Assembly (NCBI RefSeq): GCF_009936045.1
Contig: NZ_QWEQ01000003.1
Location: 124,001 to 188,000 of the forward strand
DNA length: 64,000 nucleotides
Direction of reading: 5' to 3'
Source: Emergencia sp. 1XD21-10
GTDB taxonomy: Bacteria; Bacillota; Clostridia; Peptostreptococcales; Anaerovoracaceae
The notes beneath the pieces were generated by a model. That model was given only the letters and a program-made list of their open reading frames with translations. It was not told the DNA's origin and did no database searches. Both the position numbers and the translations under genes were made by a program. Shown here one piece after another: positions 49,053-57,700 of the stretch; positions within the stretch are counted from its first letter, which is position 1, and each line of letters begins with the position of its first letter.

Positions 49053-49943
49053 CTACACTAGTTTTCTCCGGAACTCATACTTCGGATACCAGCCTGAAGC
49101 GTCCCGCGACTCCAACGTAAATCCAAACCTATCGCCAAAATCCATATCCTCATTTTCCAGATACAACTCCTCATATCCACGTTCTTTTAAAAACGTGAAG
49201 AAGCCTTCCGCAAAAGCGGTAATTTCCAAAAGCTCTTTTCCCTCATCGGTCAGCCAGATGCCGCAAAGCTCCGTTGCTCTTCCATCATAGTGGGCAATAC
49301 GAGCGTATCCAACCGTCTTCTCCCGCAGCTTTCCTTCAAAGGACGCAATCACATCGGTTTTCTCCGTTTCTTCAAAGGCAATCTGCCCGGTTTCTGCTTT
49401 TGCTTCGTAATCCTTTCTGAGAATGGAGTAATATCGGCAGTCTGAAAGCCCTGTATTATCCCTCGCTACTTCGCGCAAAGTCCCCTCGTACTGCATACCG
49501 CATTTTTTCATCACCATACCGGAATGGGGATTGAATACATCGTGTCTAGCTTCAATCCGATTATAATTAGTTTTCTGAAACAGAAAATCGATGACAGCCT
49601 GCAGTGCCTCCGACGCAATACCCTGATGCCAATATTTTTTTCCAATACAGTATCCAATGGCAATCATACGAGTGTCCGAATCCGCTGCAGCCATGCCAAT
49701 ACTGCCGATTGGTTCGCCAACCTCATCTAGCACAATAGCCCAGTTATAAAAATTTTCATCAGCATACTGCTGTTCCCAATCCTTCAGCACTGTCCTGGTT
49801 ACTTCTATATTATCATGGGCAGGCCATGTTAAGAACCTGGTTACTTCGCAGTCAGACGCCCAATTGCGGTACATCGCCTTCGCATCGTCTATGTAAAATT
49901 TTCTAAGTGTCAACCTCTCCGTCTTAATCGTCTCTGTTCCCAT
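49053..49943 (-). CDS. RimJ/RimL-type GNAT acetyltransferase with C-terminal extension
   Basis: The 296-aa protein starts with an acetyltransf_3 domain: TERLTLRKFYIDDAKAMYRNW, IGYCIGKKYWHQGIASEAL (acetyl-CoA loop), EARHDVFNPHSGMVMKKCGM. A second domain (residues 190-296: GYARIAHYDGRATELCGIWL, YPKYEFRRKLV) looks like a degenerate acetyltransferase-like fold. Target unknown. Confidence 0.88.
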   Translation of the reverse strand: MGTETIKTERLTLRKFYIDDAKAMYRNWASDCEVTRFLTWPAHDNIEVTRTVLKDWEQQYADENFYNWAIVLDEVGEPIGSIGMAAADSDTRMIAIGYCIGKKYWHQGIASEALQAVIDFLFQKTNYNRIEARHDVFNPHSGMVMKKCGMQYEGTLREVARDNTGLSDCRYYSILRKDYEAKAETGQIAFEETEKTDVIASFEGKLREKTVGYARIAHYDGRATELCGIWLTDEGKELLEITAFAEGFFTFLKERGYEELYLENEDMDFGDRFGFTLESRDASGWYPKYEFRRKLV

Positions 49944-50087
49944 TTGCTTCTCCTCTCAGTTTAAAATTATTTCTTCCGTTGAAAAGTTGTGTTCATTATA
50001 TACTATTTTTTTCTTCTTCTCAAGGCTTACGAGAATCTGCAGCACAGCAAATATATCTAGGAGTTCCTGAGAAATGATAAGATTTCT

Positions 50088-50597
50088 TTATAATATCTGT
50101 TCCAGCTCAGCAGAAAAAAAGTCTTTGGGTTTTCCTCGCTGTACAAAACCTGCGGTTTTGCAAAGTTCTTCATTGACCCATCTACTGTGGACTTCTTGAA
50201 ACTGTCGCTCTTCTGACATCGGCTCTGCCATCCAGCTAAGCCGCTCCACTGCGCGATTCAATGCAGCAACCGGTCTGCGCCCATGAGTCTTTGTAATCCA
50301 TACCTCGCCTGCTGCTTGCAGATAGCAATACACCTGTTCCCAGCTGTATCCCTCTGCCAGTAATCCTTCGGTTATGGTTTTTTGCACCATTTCCTCCAGG
50401 TTTGTCCAATCTGCTGCGCACAAGTTCGCTGTGACACAGGTAAATCGATTAGACGCATTTACAACTAAAAGGACATCTCTGCCCTGGTAAGTGACATTGT
50501 GCAAATCCCAGCAGAAAAAAAGGTCAGTCATTCCACCGTAGGCTGGCTGTTTTCGTTTCAAAAAACGCTGCAGCGGGATAGTAATTCCAAGTTCCAT
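50088..50597 (-). CDS. DUF6933-like protein
   Basis: The ATG at 50597 (169 aa) follows GGAGG. The core is LFFCWDLHNVTYQGRDVLLVVNASNRFTCV, where a WHA/WD-type strand and a 'VNxSNRF' segment match DUF6933 as I remember it. The C-terminal part (WVNEELCKTAGFVQRGKPKDFF) extends the usual length. Function unknown. Confidence 0.65.
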   Translation of the reverse strand: MELGITIPLQRFLKRKQPAYGGMTDLFFCWDLHNVTYQGRDVLLVVNASNRFTCVTANLCAADWTNLEEMVQKTITEGLLAEGYSWEQVYCYLQAAGEVWITKTHGRRPVAALNRAVERLSWMAEPMSEERQFQEVHSRWVNEELCKTAGFVQRGKPKDFFSAELEQIL

Positions 50598-50662
50598 CGC
50601 AATCCTCCACTTTATTTTTCGTTTATAGTTTATCATACTTAAGATAAAAAACATAGAGGCAG

Positions 50663-51079
50663 CTATCTGCCCCTATGCTTTTCTTTCTTTTTTTGCTGTT
50701 TCAACGCAAACTGGCGCTTCTTCTCGACCATTTTCCTCTTTCGGCTTTCTGCCTTGCGCTCCGTTTTCATCTGTTCCTGCTGCAGTTTCAACGCCTGCTG
50801 AGATTTGGTTCCAATACCTTGGTTTTGCACCTGCCTGTGAATCTGGCGCTGGGCGCGCTTCGGATTGATACTGGCCTTCTGAAAGGCCGCCTCCACAGCC
50901 GGACTGAATCGCAACTGATTGTAGTTCTTTAAAACAAAATCATATACATCGTAGCTTTTCGGCTCTGCACCGAAAACCACCCTGCACACTGATAGTTTTC
51001 CCTTTTCTACACGCTCAAAGACGCCTACCCAAAAAGGTTCTTCAAAAAATACGGTCAGCTTTCCCGATACCTTGTCCAT
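50663..51079 (-). CDS. yjdF: YjdF family protein under riboswitch control
   Basis: The 138-aa protein begins MDKVSGKLTVFFEEPFWVGV and continues ERVEKGKLSVCRVVFGAEPKSYDVYDFVLKNY, the YjdF signature, with a basic helical tail (KRKMVEKKRQFALKQQKKK). Its role is unknown, but yjdF genes are controlled by a riboswitch that binds azaaromatic compounds, which suggests a part in handling such toxins. Confidence 0.9.
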   Translation of the reverse strand: MDKVSGKLTVFFEEPFWVGVFERVEKGKLSVCRVVFGAEPKSYDVYDFVLKNYNQLRFSPAVEAAFQKASINPKRAQRQIHRQVQNQGIGTKSQQALKLQQEQMKTERKAESRKRKMVEKKRQFALKQQKKKEKHRGR

Positions 51080-51104
51080 GACAATTCCTCCTTAAAATAA
51101 TTGT

Positions 51105-51196
51105 AATGCACAAAGAACGGACGACCCTAAGGAGGGAGGGTTACTTACACCAAATCGGTGCGACCGGACTACCTACCGGTTCTGCAGGAATCTTGC
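51105..51196 (-). promoter_or_regulatory. yjdF riboswitch with anti-Shine-Dalgarno
   Basis: The structured leader has stems ACCGG/CCGGT around TAGGTAGT (51163-51180) and CACC/GGTG (51148-51160). Next comes CCTCCTTA (51128-51135), exactly complementary to the yjdF ribosome site TAAGGAGG (51087-51094). Position directly before yjdF makes the riboswitch call likely. Ligand binding would presumably free the ribosome site. Confidence 0.75.
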
Positions 51197-51293
51197 AATA
51201 AAATTTCTGCGTTTGTGTTTTTATCTTTGCATATATATATTACCATAAAAATGCCCGTTTGTACTCATATCATCTAAAATGAAAATAGTTATT

Positions 51294-51776
51294 TTAATCC
51301 AGTAGCTTCCGCCCCGTTTCCACATACTCAGCAGCACTCTCTTTTAGCATCGCCAGCTGATCCTGATTCAGCGGTCTTATAGGTTTTGCCGGTCTGCCAA
51401 GAGCAAGAAATCCATCCGGAATTACTGTGTTTTCTGTGACCAGGCTGCCCGCGCCAATCAGACAGTGCTTTCCAATCTTCGCACCATTCATAACGATGGA
51501 GCCCATGCCAATCATCGTTTCATCGTCAATCTGACAGCCGTGAAGAATACAGCCGTGACCTACTGTTACGTTATTTCCAATCAGAACCTGATGTCCAGGG
51601 TCAGTGTGCAGCACACAGTGCTCCTGAATGTTGGTCCGTTCTCCAACACTGATACGCCCATTATCTCCCCGTAAAACAGCATAATACAGCACCGTTGCCT
51701 CATTGCCTACATGCACATCTCCAATCAAAATACTTTCTTTCGCAATATGGGCAGATTTGCTGATAACCGGTTTCAT
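51294..51776 (-). CDS. Gamma-class carbonic anhydrase family protein (left-handed beta-helix)
   Basis: The ATG at 51776 (160 aa) follows GGAGGAAAG. Hexapeptide repeats are visible (ILIGDVHVGNEATV, VLIGNNVTVGHGCILHG, MIGMGSIVMNGAKIG). His residues in EHCVLHTDPGH and VGHGCILHG are placed as the trimer zinc ligands. It may hydrate CO2 or be a paralogue without that activity. Complete. Confidence 0.92.
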   Translation of the reverse strand: MKPVISKSAHIAKESILIGDVHVGNEATVLYYAVLRGDNGRISVGERTNIQEHCVLHTDPGHQVLIGNNVTVGHGCILHGCQIDDETMIGMGSIVMNGAKIGKHCLIGAGSLVTENTVIPDGFLALGRPAKPIRPLNQDQLAMLKESAAEYVETGRKLLD

Positions 51777-51879
51777 GTTCTTTCCTCCTGTAGTGTGTTT
51801 TATTGTAACGTATTTGCACCTATAGTACAAGGGGATCTGTTCCCATCAGAAAAGGTATAGCGAAAGTTCCAGCAATGTT

Positions 51880-52974
51880 TTATAAATCTAATATTGCAAG
51901 CAGCTGCTTCTGCCCGTTTTCCACAAATTGTTTTATATAATCCAGATCCACGCCTGCGCCGGGAAGCTCGGCATCTGTTTCCGCAAGAACACTCAAAAGC
52001 ATTTCCTCTGTAACAAGTGGAATTTCGCTGGAGGCGATTAATTTACAAAGCACATCTTTTGCTTCCGGCTGTTCTTGTATAAACTCGCGAAAAAATCGAA
52101 TCAATCCATCTGCACCGCGGCTGATATCACGGCTGTAACCTCTGGAAACCAGTGCAATATTATTATCATAGTTCGGCGCCATTTTTAAAATCCTGCCACT
52201 CGTCCTATCTCGCAGCAGTCCAAAATTTTTCGTATGTCGATCCATGTTAAAGCAAAGGGTATCCATCCAGAGAATTTTCAAATAATCAGACCCCAAAGCA
52301 GGATTTAGCGCGCATAACTTTTTATAGCTCCGGGCATAATCGTCCTCTTCGCCCATCACACCATCTGCCGTTTCAAAATTCATTTTGGCACCGCCTGTAA
52401 AATCTTTGGTTCTGATATAACCTTCTTCCATCTCATACCATGCCATAGAAAACCCCATCTCAAGACCCAGTCTGCAAATGAACAACTCCGAAAAATACTC
52501 CCAAGGTGTTCCCGCCTTATACATCCACCAGGCGCCATCCTTTCGACGCCAGCATTTTTCATAACTCCCAATGTTGGTCAACTCCGGTGTTCTGGAAGGT
52601 CTCTGTGAAAAGCTGTCAGGGTCACCATAAAGGGCAAGACCATCAAAATCATTTTCTTTAAAGCAAACATCTGCGTAATGCACCAGATGATCCGCAGGGC
52701 AAATCCAGTAAGTATCTGTAATGGTTGCACCATTGACGGACAAGGCAGTTTCCGCATCATCAGCGGTATGCAGACGAAGCACTTTTTTCAGCAGACGGGA
52801 ATTTACCCGATGCGTATCAATGGCACGACCTGCCAGCCATCCCGCTATGTCCTCTGTTCTCTTTAAATACAGCGGCAGCAAAGCGCTGTCAAACTTAAGG
52901 ATTTTCCCATTCTCAATCTCAGCGATTTTTCTGTCTTCTGACATCAAATAACCCGTCAAAGATTCCACTTTCAA
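51880..52974 (-). CDS. HipA-like kinase domain protein without a HipB partner
   Basis: The start is probably the TTG at 52974 (364 aa), 8 bases after AAGGAGG; an ATG at 52998 precedes that ribosome site. The C-terminal half has a HipA-type catalytic loop, CFNMDRHTKNFGLLRDRTSG, and a metal-binding-type segment MAPNYDNNIAL. The N-terminal 150 residues do not match HipA clearly. No hipB-like DNA-binding gene is next to it. It may be a standalone protein kinase or toxin; that is inference. Confidence 0.7.
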   Translation of the reverse strand: MKVESLTGYLMSEDRKIAEIENGKILKFDSALLPLYLKRTEDIAGWLAGRAIDTHRVNSRLLKKVLRLHTADDAETALSVNGATITDTYWICPADHLVHYADVCFKENDFDGLALYGDPDSFSQRPSRTPELTNIGSYEKCWRRKDGAWWMYKAGTPWEYFSELFICRLGLEMGFSMAWYEMEEGYIRTKDFTGGAKMNFETADGVMGEEDDYARSYKKLCALNPALGSDYLKILWMDTLCFNMDRHTKNFGLLRDRTSGRILKMAPNYDNNIALVSRGYSRDISRGADGLIRFFREFIQEQPEAKDVLCKLIASSEIPLVTEEMLLSVLAETDAELPGAGVDLDYIKQFVENGQKQLLAILDL

Positions 52975-53092
52975 GCACTTCCCCTCCTTTCCATGCATAT
53001 GGCATTATTATACTTCACAAAAGTTCAGTGCGCAATACAGAAAATCAGCATCTGCTTTATAGTACAGAATCAAAAATCCCCTGCACGCTGCT

Positions 53093-53287
53093 TTATGCAT
53101 CCAATTTCATATACAAAATCGGATACGGATGCCCCTGCTCATCGATTTCCGTCCGCCGAGCAAGCCGAAATCCCATGTGGGTATAGAAGCCAACCGCCTG
53201 CGGCACGATAAACAGCATTTCCAGTTTCCGGTTTTCCACACCCTTGAATCCAACAGGATTCGCCTGCGCATCCTGTGCAATGACCAA
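53093..53287 (-). pseudogene. GNAT acetyltransferase remnant with internal deletion
   Basis: The 64 codons join an early GNAT strand (VGFKGVENRKLEMLFIVP) directly to the C-terminal segment (QAVGFYTHMGFRLARRTEID...PYPILYMKL). The acetyl-CoA loop normally between them (RGxGIG) is missing, as is the N-terminus. It cannot be active. It lies 14 bases downstream of the prolyl-tRNA editing gene. Confidence 0.75.
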
Positions 53288-53301
53288 TAGGTTTCTCCTT
53301 T

Positions 53302-53808
53302 TTAAAACTCTACGACATATATCTGATTTCCATGTTCTTCTATAATGCGAATCAAGTCCTCCACCTTGAGGTATACAGTTGCCGTATTGTCATTTGGATG
53401 CACCCCAATCATTTGGGAACCGCCAAAAAAATCTTTATCAATACAAAACTGCACCTTTCGCTCACTATCGTTAAGCAAGCCAAAGGGCGTTACAGCGCCC
53501 GCAGTTACTCCCAGCATATCCATCAAATCATGCTCCGGCGCAAAGCTCAAGGCACGGGTATGATTCTTTTCTCTAAACGCTTTCAGGTTTACTTTTTTAT
53601 CACCCTTCACGGTGAGCAAATAGTAATTTCTTTTCTTGTCGTCTCGAATAAACAAATTCTTCCCATCGGCTTCCGGATAAGGCAATTGTAGTTTGGAATC
53701 CTCTTCCATATTATACACCGCCTTGTGCTCTATAATCTCATGCCGGATATTCTTCGTTTTTAAATAGGCATAGATGTCTTGTTTCTGCATAACATTTCTA
53801 TTTTTCAT
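53302..53808 (-). CDS. Prolyl-tRNA editing protein (YbaK/ProX family)
   Basis: The 168-aa protein reads DIYAYLKTKNIRHEIIEHKAVYNMEE, KNLFIRDDKKRNYYLLTVKGDKKVNLKA, GVTAGAVTPFGLLND and FGGSQMIGVHPNDNTATVYL. These are the fold and substrate pocket of ProX-type deacylases, which remove alanine wrongly attached to tRNA-Pro. GGGAG precedes the ATG. Complete. Confidence 0.92.
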   Translation of the reverse strand: MKNRNVMQKQDIYAYLKTKNIRHEIIEHKAVYNMEEDSKLQLPYPEADGKNLFIRDDKKRNYYLLTVKGDKKVNLKAFREKNHTRALSFAPEHDLMDMLGVTAGAVTPFGLLNDSERKVQFCIDKDFFGGSQMIGVHPNDNTATVYLKVEDLIRIIEEHGNQIYVVEF

Positions 53809-53885
53809 ACAGCAAAACTCCCGTATTCCTTATCTCATAATAAATTTTAGATTGAGGCTCAATAAAGGACTTTCCATGAAAAAAG

Positions 53886-54101
53886 TCAATCTGAAAATGC
53901 ATCACTTTGTTCTTTAAGAAAATTGCTTTTTTCATTATATTCTGCAGCTCGTCCAAGCGAAGTTAATGATTCTCTTTTTAATTCTTCAATTTCATCATCA
54001 ATTAGGTGTTTACATAATACTGATTTCTCTTCTTGATTACACACAAACACTTCACCTCTTAAATTGACGTTTATACCCTTTACACGCAGCCTCAACTTCA
54101 T
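53886..54101 (-). CDS. Hypothetical small protein
   Basis: The 71-aa frame (MKLRLRVKGINVNLRGEVFV..., HLIDDEIEELKRESLTSLGRA) looks like a small beta-alpha protein. No family is recognised. It may be a remnant, as its neighbours are. Confidence 0.35.
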   Translation of the reverse strand: MKLRLRVKGINVNLRGEVFVCNQEEKSVLCKHLIDDEIEELKRESLTSLGRAAEYNEKSNFLKEQSDAFSD

Positions 54102-54662
54102 TCATGAGTTCAATCAGTCCCCTTTCAAAACAAAATCCCCCAGAATGATAAATAAAAATGCAATCTAATGCAAAGGGCGAATAGCTATTCGAATTAAGAC
54201 TCTCCGTTTTCTTATATTATGCGCTATAGATAAATACATCAAATTTGCTTTTTCAAAATTAGTATAACTTGTTTTTTTATTTTTGTCACGGTTTAACAAA
54301 AAGTATCTGCTACATTTATAAAAATCTTCTTGCCATTCATATCTTTTATGACGCAACTCCTTTTTATATTTTAAAAACAGGAAAAACCTCTGTCTAACTT
54401 CATTTCGTATTTTTCGTCAATCGCCGTACATAACTTTTGCCAGGTTTCAAACAAGGATTGTTCGAGCAATTCAGTCATCGTCGATTCAGATGGTATATTT
54501 TCAAGCATTGTATCCCCTCTGTAATGTCGATATCGTCCCGCCTGTCACAAGAAATCACTTGAATTCCGGCTTTGTCCAAAGCATCTTTCCCCCTGCTAGT
54601 ATTTTCATAACGATCGTGTTTCGTATACGCATGATAGATTTTTCAAAATTGACATCTTAAAA
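54102..54662 (-). pseudogene. Zone of gene remnants, including a DUF3788 N-terminal fragment (54371-54508)
   Basis: Minus-strand fragments in different frames follow each other. At 54371-54508 is a 45-codon start (MLENIPSESTMTELLEQSLF..., WQKLCTAIDEKYEM) that looks like DUF3788 cut off where its conserved Gly/Trp part should begin. At 54165-54356 is a 63-codon frame with KANLMYLSIAHNIRKR, perhaps the C-terminus of a transposase. Near 54520-54610 there is another open stretch (GKDALDKAGIQVISCDRRDD) that I cannot name. I see no intact gene in this 560-base stretch. Confidence 0.5.
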
Positions 54663-54686
54663 GGGCAGGTATCACGATACCTGCCC
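54663..54686 (-). terminator. Rho-independent terminator of surface protein gene 1
   Basis: A perfect 11-bp stem GGGCAGGTATC / GATACCTGCCC with a 2-base loop is followed on the minus strand by TTTTAAG, 18 bases past the stop. Confidence 0.8.
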
Positions 54687-54703
54687 AAATCATAAAAAAT
54701 GGA

Positions 54704-57700
54704 TTATCTATATTTCTTTTTCACTGCATATGCTGTACCGCCCAGCCCAATTGCCGCCGCTACCAGCACCGCAAGCCATGCCAGCATATTCGCTGCATCG
54801 CCTGTTCTTGGAATCCACCACGGCAGTTCATCCGATTCTTGATTTTCATTGAGGATGTCCTCAACTTCTTCCGGTGTTTTGATATTCTTGTCTGGTTTGC
54901 CATCTCCATCGGTATCGATGTTAATATCTGGAATTCCATCTCCATCAATATCTACGTTGAGATCCGGAATCCCGTCTCCGTCCGTATCAATGTTAATGTC
55001 TGGAATTCCATCTCCATCGGTATCAATGTTAATGTCCGGTTTGCCATCTCCATTGGTGTCGATGTTAATGTCTGGCTTTCCGTCGCCATTGGTATCAATG
55101 TTGATGTCCGGCTTTCCATCTCCATTGGTGTCAATGTCGATATCTGGTTTGCCGTCCCCATTGGTATCAATATTGATATCCGGCTTTCCGTCCCCGTTGG
55201 TGTCGATATCTACATCCGGTTTGCCATCTCCATCGGTATCTTTATTGATGTCTGGTTTCCCGTCACCATTGGTGTCGATGTTGACGTCTGGCTTCCCATC
55301 TCCATCCGTATCGATGTCTACATCCGGTTTGCCATCTCCATCCGTATCGATGTCTACATCCGGTTTGCCATCTCCATCCGTATCTTTATTGATGTCTGGT
55401 TTCCCGTCACCATTGGTATCTACGTTGACGTCTGGCTTCCCATCTCCATCCGTATCGATGTCTACATCCGGTTTGCCATCTCCGTCCGTGTCGATGTCTA
55501 CATCCGGTTTGCCATCTCCATCCGTATCTTTATTGATGTCTGGTTTCCCGTCTCCGTCGGTATCTACGTTGACATCCGGTTTCTTATCTCCATCGGTATC
55601 GATGTTAATATCTGGTTTATCATCTCCGTCGGTATCGATGTTAATATCTGGCAATCCGTCATCATCGGTATCAATGTTGAGATCTGGAATCCCATCGTCG
55701 TTGGTATCCTTATTCAAATCCGGATCGATCAAACTCGGTTTCCGTACATTATAGGTCAAATTGATGATCGTCTCATTACCCAGTGCATCGGTTACCGTCT
55801 GGGTTACAATATATTTTCCTGCATTTGATAAATCGATTTCTGTAACCGGGTTTCCTGCTTTATCAACGATGGAAATAGCAGAACGCGTCACACCTTTCAG
55901 CAAACGTCCATCCAGACCAACGAATACATATCTTTCGTCGAATAATGTTTCCAATTCGTCCAGGGTAACCGTTTTACCTTTTTCCGTCTTCCGAGAGATA
56001 CTATCGTTTACCGTACCACGCAGTCGTAAAATATCAGTACCGTCCTCAATTCGCTCAATCTCGTCCGGATTCAGCTTCTTTCCATCTGGCTCACTATCTG
56101 GGTCATCCGGATCCACCACTCCATTTGGAATCACCGGAATCGGTGGATTGATAAATGGGAAGTTATCCGGCTCATCTGTACTGGAGCCGCCGCCTTCTAC
56201 AGGTACATTTTTCGAAGACGGTTCATAGTTGTATCCACCTGTGTATTTGGCTTCTACAATAAACTTTCCGGATTCCAATTTCGGAATGGCAGGATACTTT
56301 CCGCTGACATCGTTAAAGTCAACTGTCAGCGTAGCATCAGTATACTCATACGTATCGTCACCAACATTTTCTGTTTTCACATACTTGGCATCATTGGCTT
56401 TGATCGGCGCGCCTACTTTTACACCATTGACATAGAACTGGAGAATTCCATCCGGCGCCTTGTAAGCAGCACCTTTTTTCGGTTTTGCCGTTTTTACCTG
56501 TGCATGAAAGGTCATTTCTGTTACGATTTTCTGACCAGTATCGTCATCTATCTCTGTCTGAATATCATAGGTCGGATCCACAATGACTGATGGAATCGGT
56601 CGAATCGTCGCCCAGCCGGTTGTACGATGTCCCCAGTAAGACTCTTTAAAGCCGACCTCATTGGCATATTGCTTGGAAATCAGTTTGAATTTATAGATAC
56701 CTGCATTTTCCGGCATTACATAGGTATTCCCTGTAGATGCTTCTTCCTCCATCGGCGTTCCATTCACCTTGTCGTAGCGCTGGGCAAAAACTGTGATATA
56801 GTTGTTTCCCTTACCATCGCTATTTTTATTTAATTCCTTCTTATTACCAGCTTTATCTTCTGCGATAATCGCATTTCCTTCTTTTTCAAAATCATATTTT
56901 TCAAGTGGATATCCATCGTAATCCTTGCTCAGCGGACCCGGGAATTTATCTTCTGGTAAAATGAAGTCAACATATCTCTTCAGGACAGAACCACCGCCCT
57001 TATCTGCTTCTTCAATATACATAGGCTCCAAATGCCGTTCTTCCCCCTTTTCGTCAAGATAGGAACATTCTACAGAAATGGTTTTGCCGGCTGATGCCTC
57101 TGGTACCCATAAATAGAGTTTTCCTTTATCAAAGCTGTATGGTGCACCATACGTATACTTGCTGCCAGCAATAGAAACCTCCCACGTTTCAGGGAGAATG
57201 ACATTATCCTTAAAGCCTTCTGCCGATAAATCAATCGTTGTCATAAATACTTTACCACCATTGGCATCTAATGCATAGGTTGCATTATTACCCATACGGA
57301 ATCCCTGACCAACGCTTGCATCCACAGATCCGCCGGTGATATATACAGTTCCTCCAGTGCCATCAAAAGCATACATACTCGCAACTGGTCTAGCTAACAA
57401 CGTACCGCCAGTGACCCTGATGGTACATCCCTGGGCAGTCGTAACGCAGGCTGCTCCAAAAGCACCGCCATGTTCTCCCCCATGAGACTCAATATACCCA
57501 CCATTGATTGTAATATCGCCACATTTCAGATAATATTTCGACTTGTTGGCGCCTGTAACTGCACCATGCTGACGGCTGCCTTCATTGTAAGCCGTGTTAC
57601 CGTAGCCCGCGCCAACACCTGCTGCATGATAAGCGCCCTGCGCCCAAATCCGTCCTCCATTGATTTCAATGTAGGAAGAACCTCCCATACAGCCTGCACC

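Noticed and set aside
54875-55702. CRISPR-like appearance of regular 36-bp repeats
   Set aside because: The units are contiguous with no spacers and stay in frame as protein-coding repeats. No CRISPR array or cas gene is seen in the window.
54839-55828. Long plus-strand frames of about 300 codons across the repeats of surface protein gene 1
   Set aside because: They are mirror frames of the 36-bp repeat array, have no ribosome site and give monotonous Ile/Val/Ser-rich products.
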